Shown: positions 5,974 through 5,978 of the stretch, one piece after another
Layout of the letters: each line of letters begins with the position of its first letter
How positions within the stretch are numbered: the first letter of the stretch is position 1
Source of the DNA: Synergistaceae bacterium
GTDB taxonomy: Bacteria > Synergistota > Synergistia > Synergistales > Synergistaceae
Reading direction: 5' to 3'
Assembly: GCA_028702015.1 (NCBI GenBank)
Contig: JAQVPO010000086.1
Span: 1 to 5,978, forward strand
DNA: 5,978 bases
The notes under the pieces: generated by a model
What the model was told of the DNA's origin: nothing
Seen by the model: the letters and a program-made list of their open reading frames with translations, nothing else
Database searches by the model: none
Program-made: the position numbers and the translations under genes

Positions 5974-5978
5974 TTTGT

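Overview
The window reads as ordinary chromosome of an anaerobic bacterium. Base composition looks moderate by eye, AGA/AGG arginine and ATA isoleucine codons are common, Shine-Dalgarno sequences are strong and genes are tightly packed. The mix of genes is an Mrp-type Fe-S carrier, a cysteine-rich small protein, an FdhD-family protein and an orphan GHKL ATPase of a type I remember beside [FeFe]-hydrogenase/NuoE-F genes. That suits a fermentative anaerobe; Synergistota or a clostridia-like lineage are guesses from memory of gene style, not shown by the sequence.

Layout from left to right. (1) 1-547, plus: the 3' part of an Mrp/NBP35-type ATPase gene, cut by the window edge. (2) A perfect 12-bp hairpin at 555-582 separates it from a convergent minus-strand pair: a GNAT-type acetyltransferase (980-1738), then a 112-residue, nine-cysteine protein (603-941). 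(3) Divergent from the GNAT gene is a plus-strand SUI1/YciH-type translation factor (1822-2265), followed by a hairpin at 2319-2346. (4) 2266-2499 holds that hairpin and no gene I can support. (5) Two tandem, clearly paralogous ten-helix EamA/DMT transporters lie on the minus strand (3473-4390 transcribed first, then 2500-3420). (6) A divergent spacer at about 4391-4569 holds a leader hairpin and a candidate promoter. (7) A plus-strand pair follows: an FdhD-family protein (4570-5352) and, 18 nt later, a small GHKL-fold ATPase (5371-5973), probably an operon that continues past the right edge.

How the parts may work together. The two edges share a redox/metallocofactor theme: Fe-S cluster delivery (Mrp), a possible 2Fe-2S or metal-binding small protein, and molybdenum/tungsten-enzyme maturation (FdhD) coupled to a GHKL ATPase. 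The middle (GNAT, YciH, two transporters) has no evident link to it.

The most notable observation is that the FdhD-family protein keeps the family's conserved C-terminal motifs but has lost both cysteines of the sulfur-transfer CxxC loop. I see no mobile element, CRISPR array, tRNA, rRNA or phage gene, and no clear evidence of a wholly new multi-gene system.
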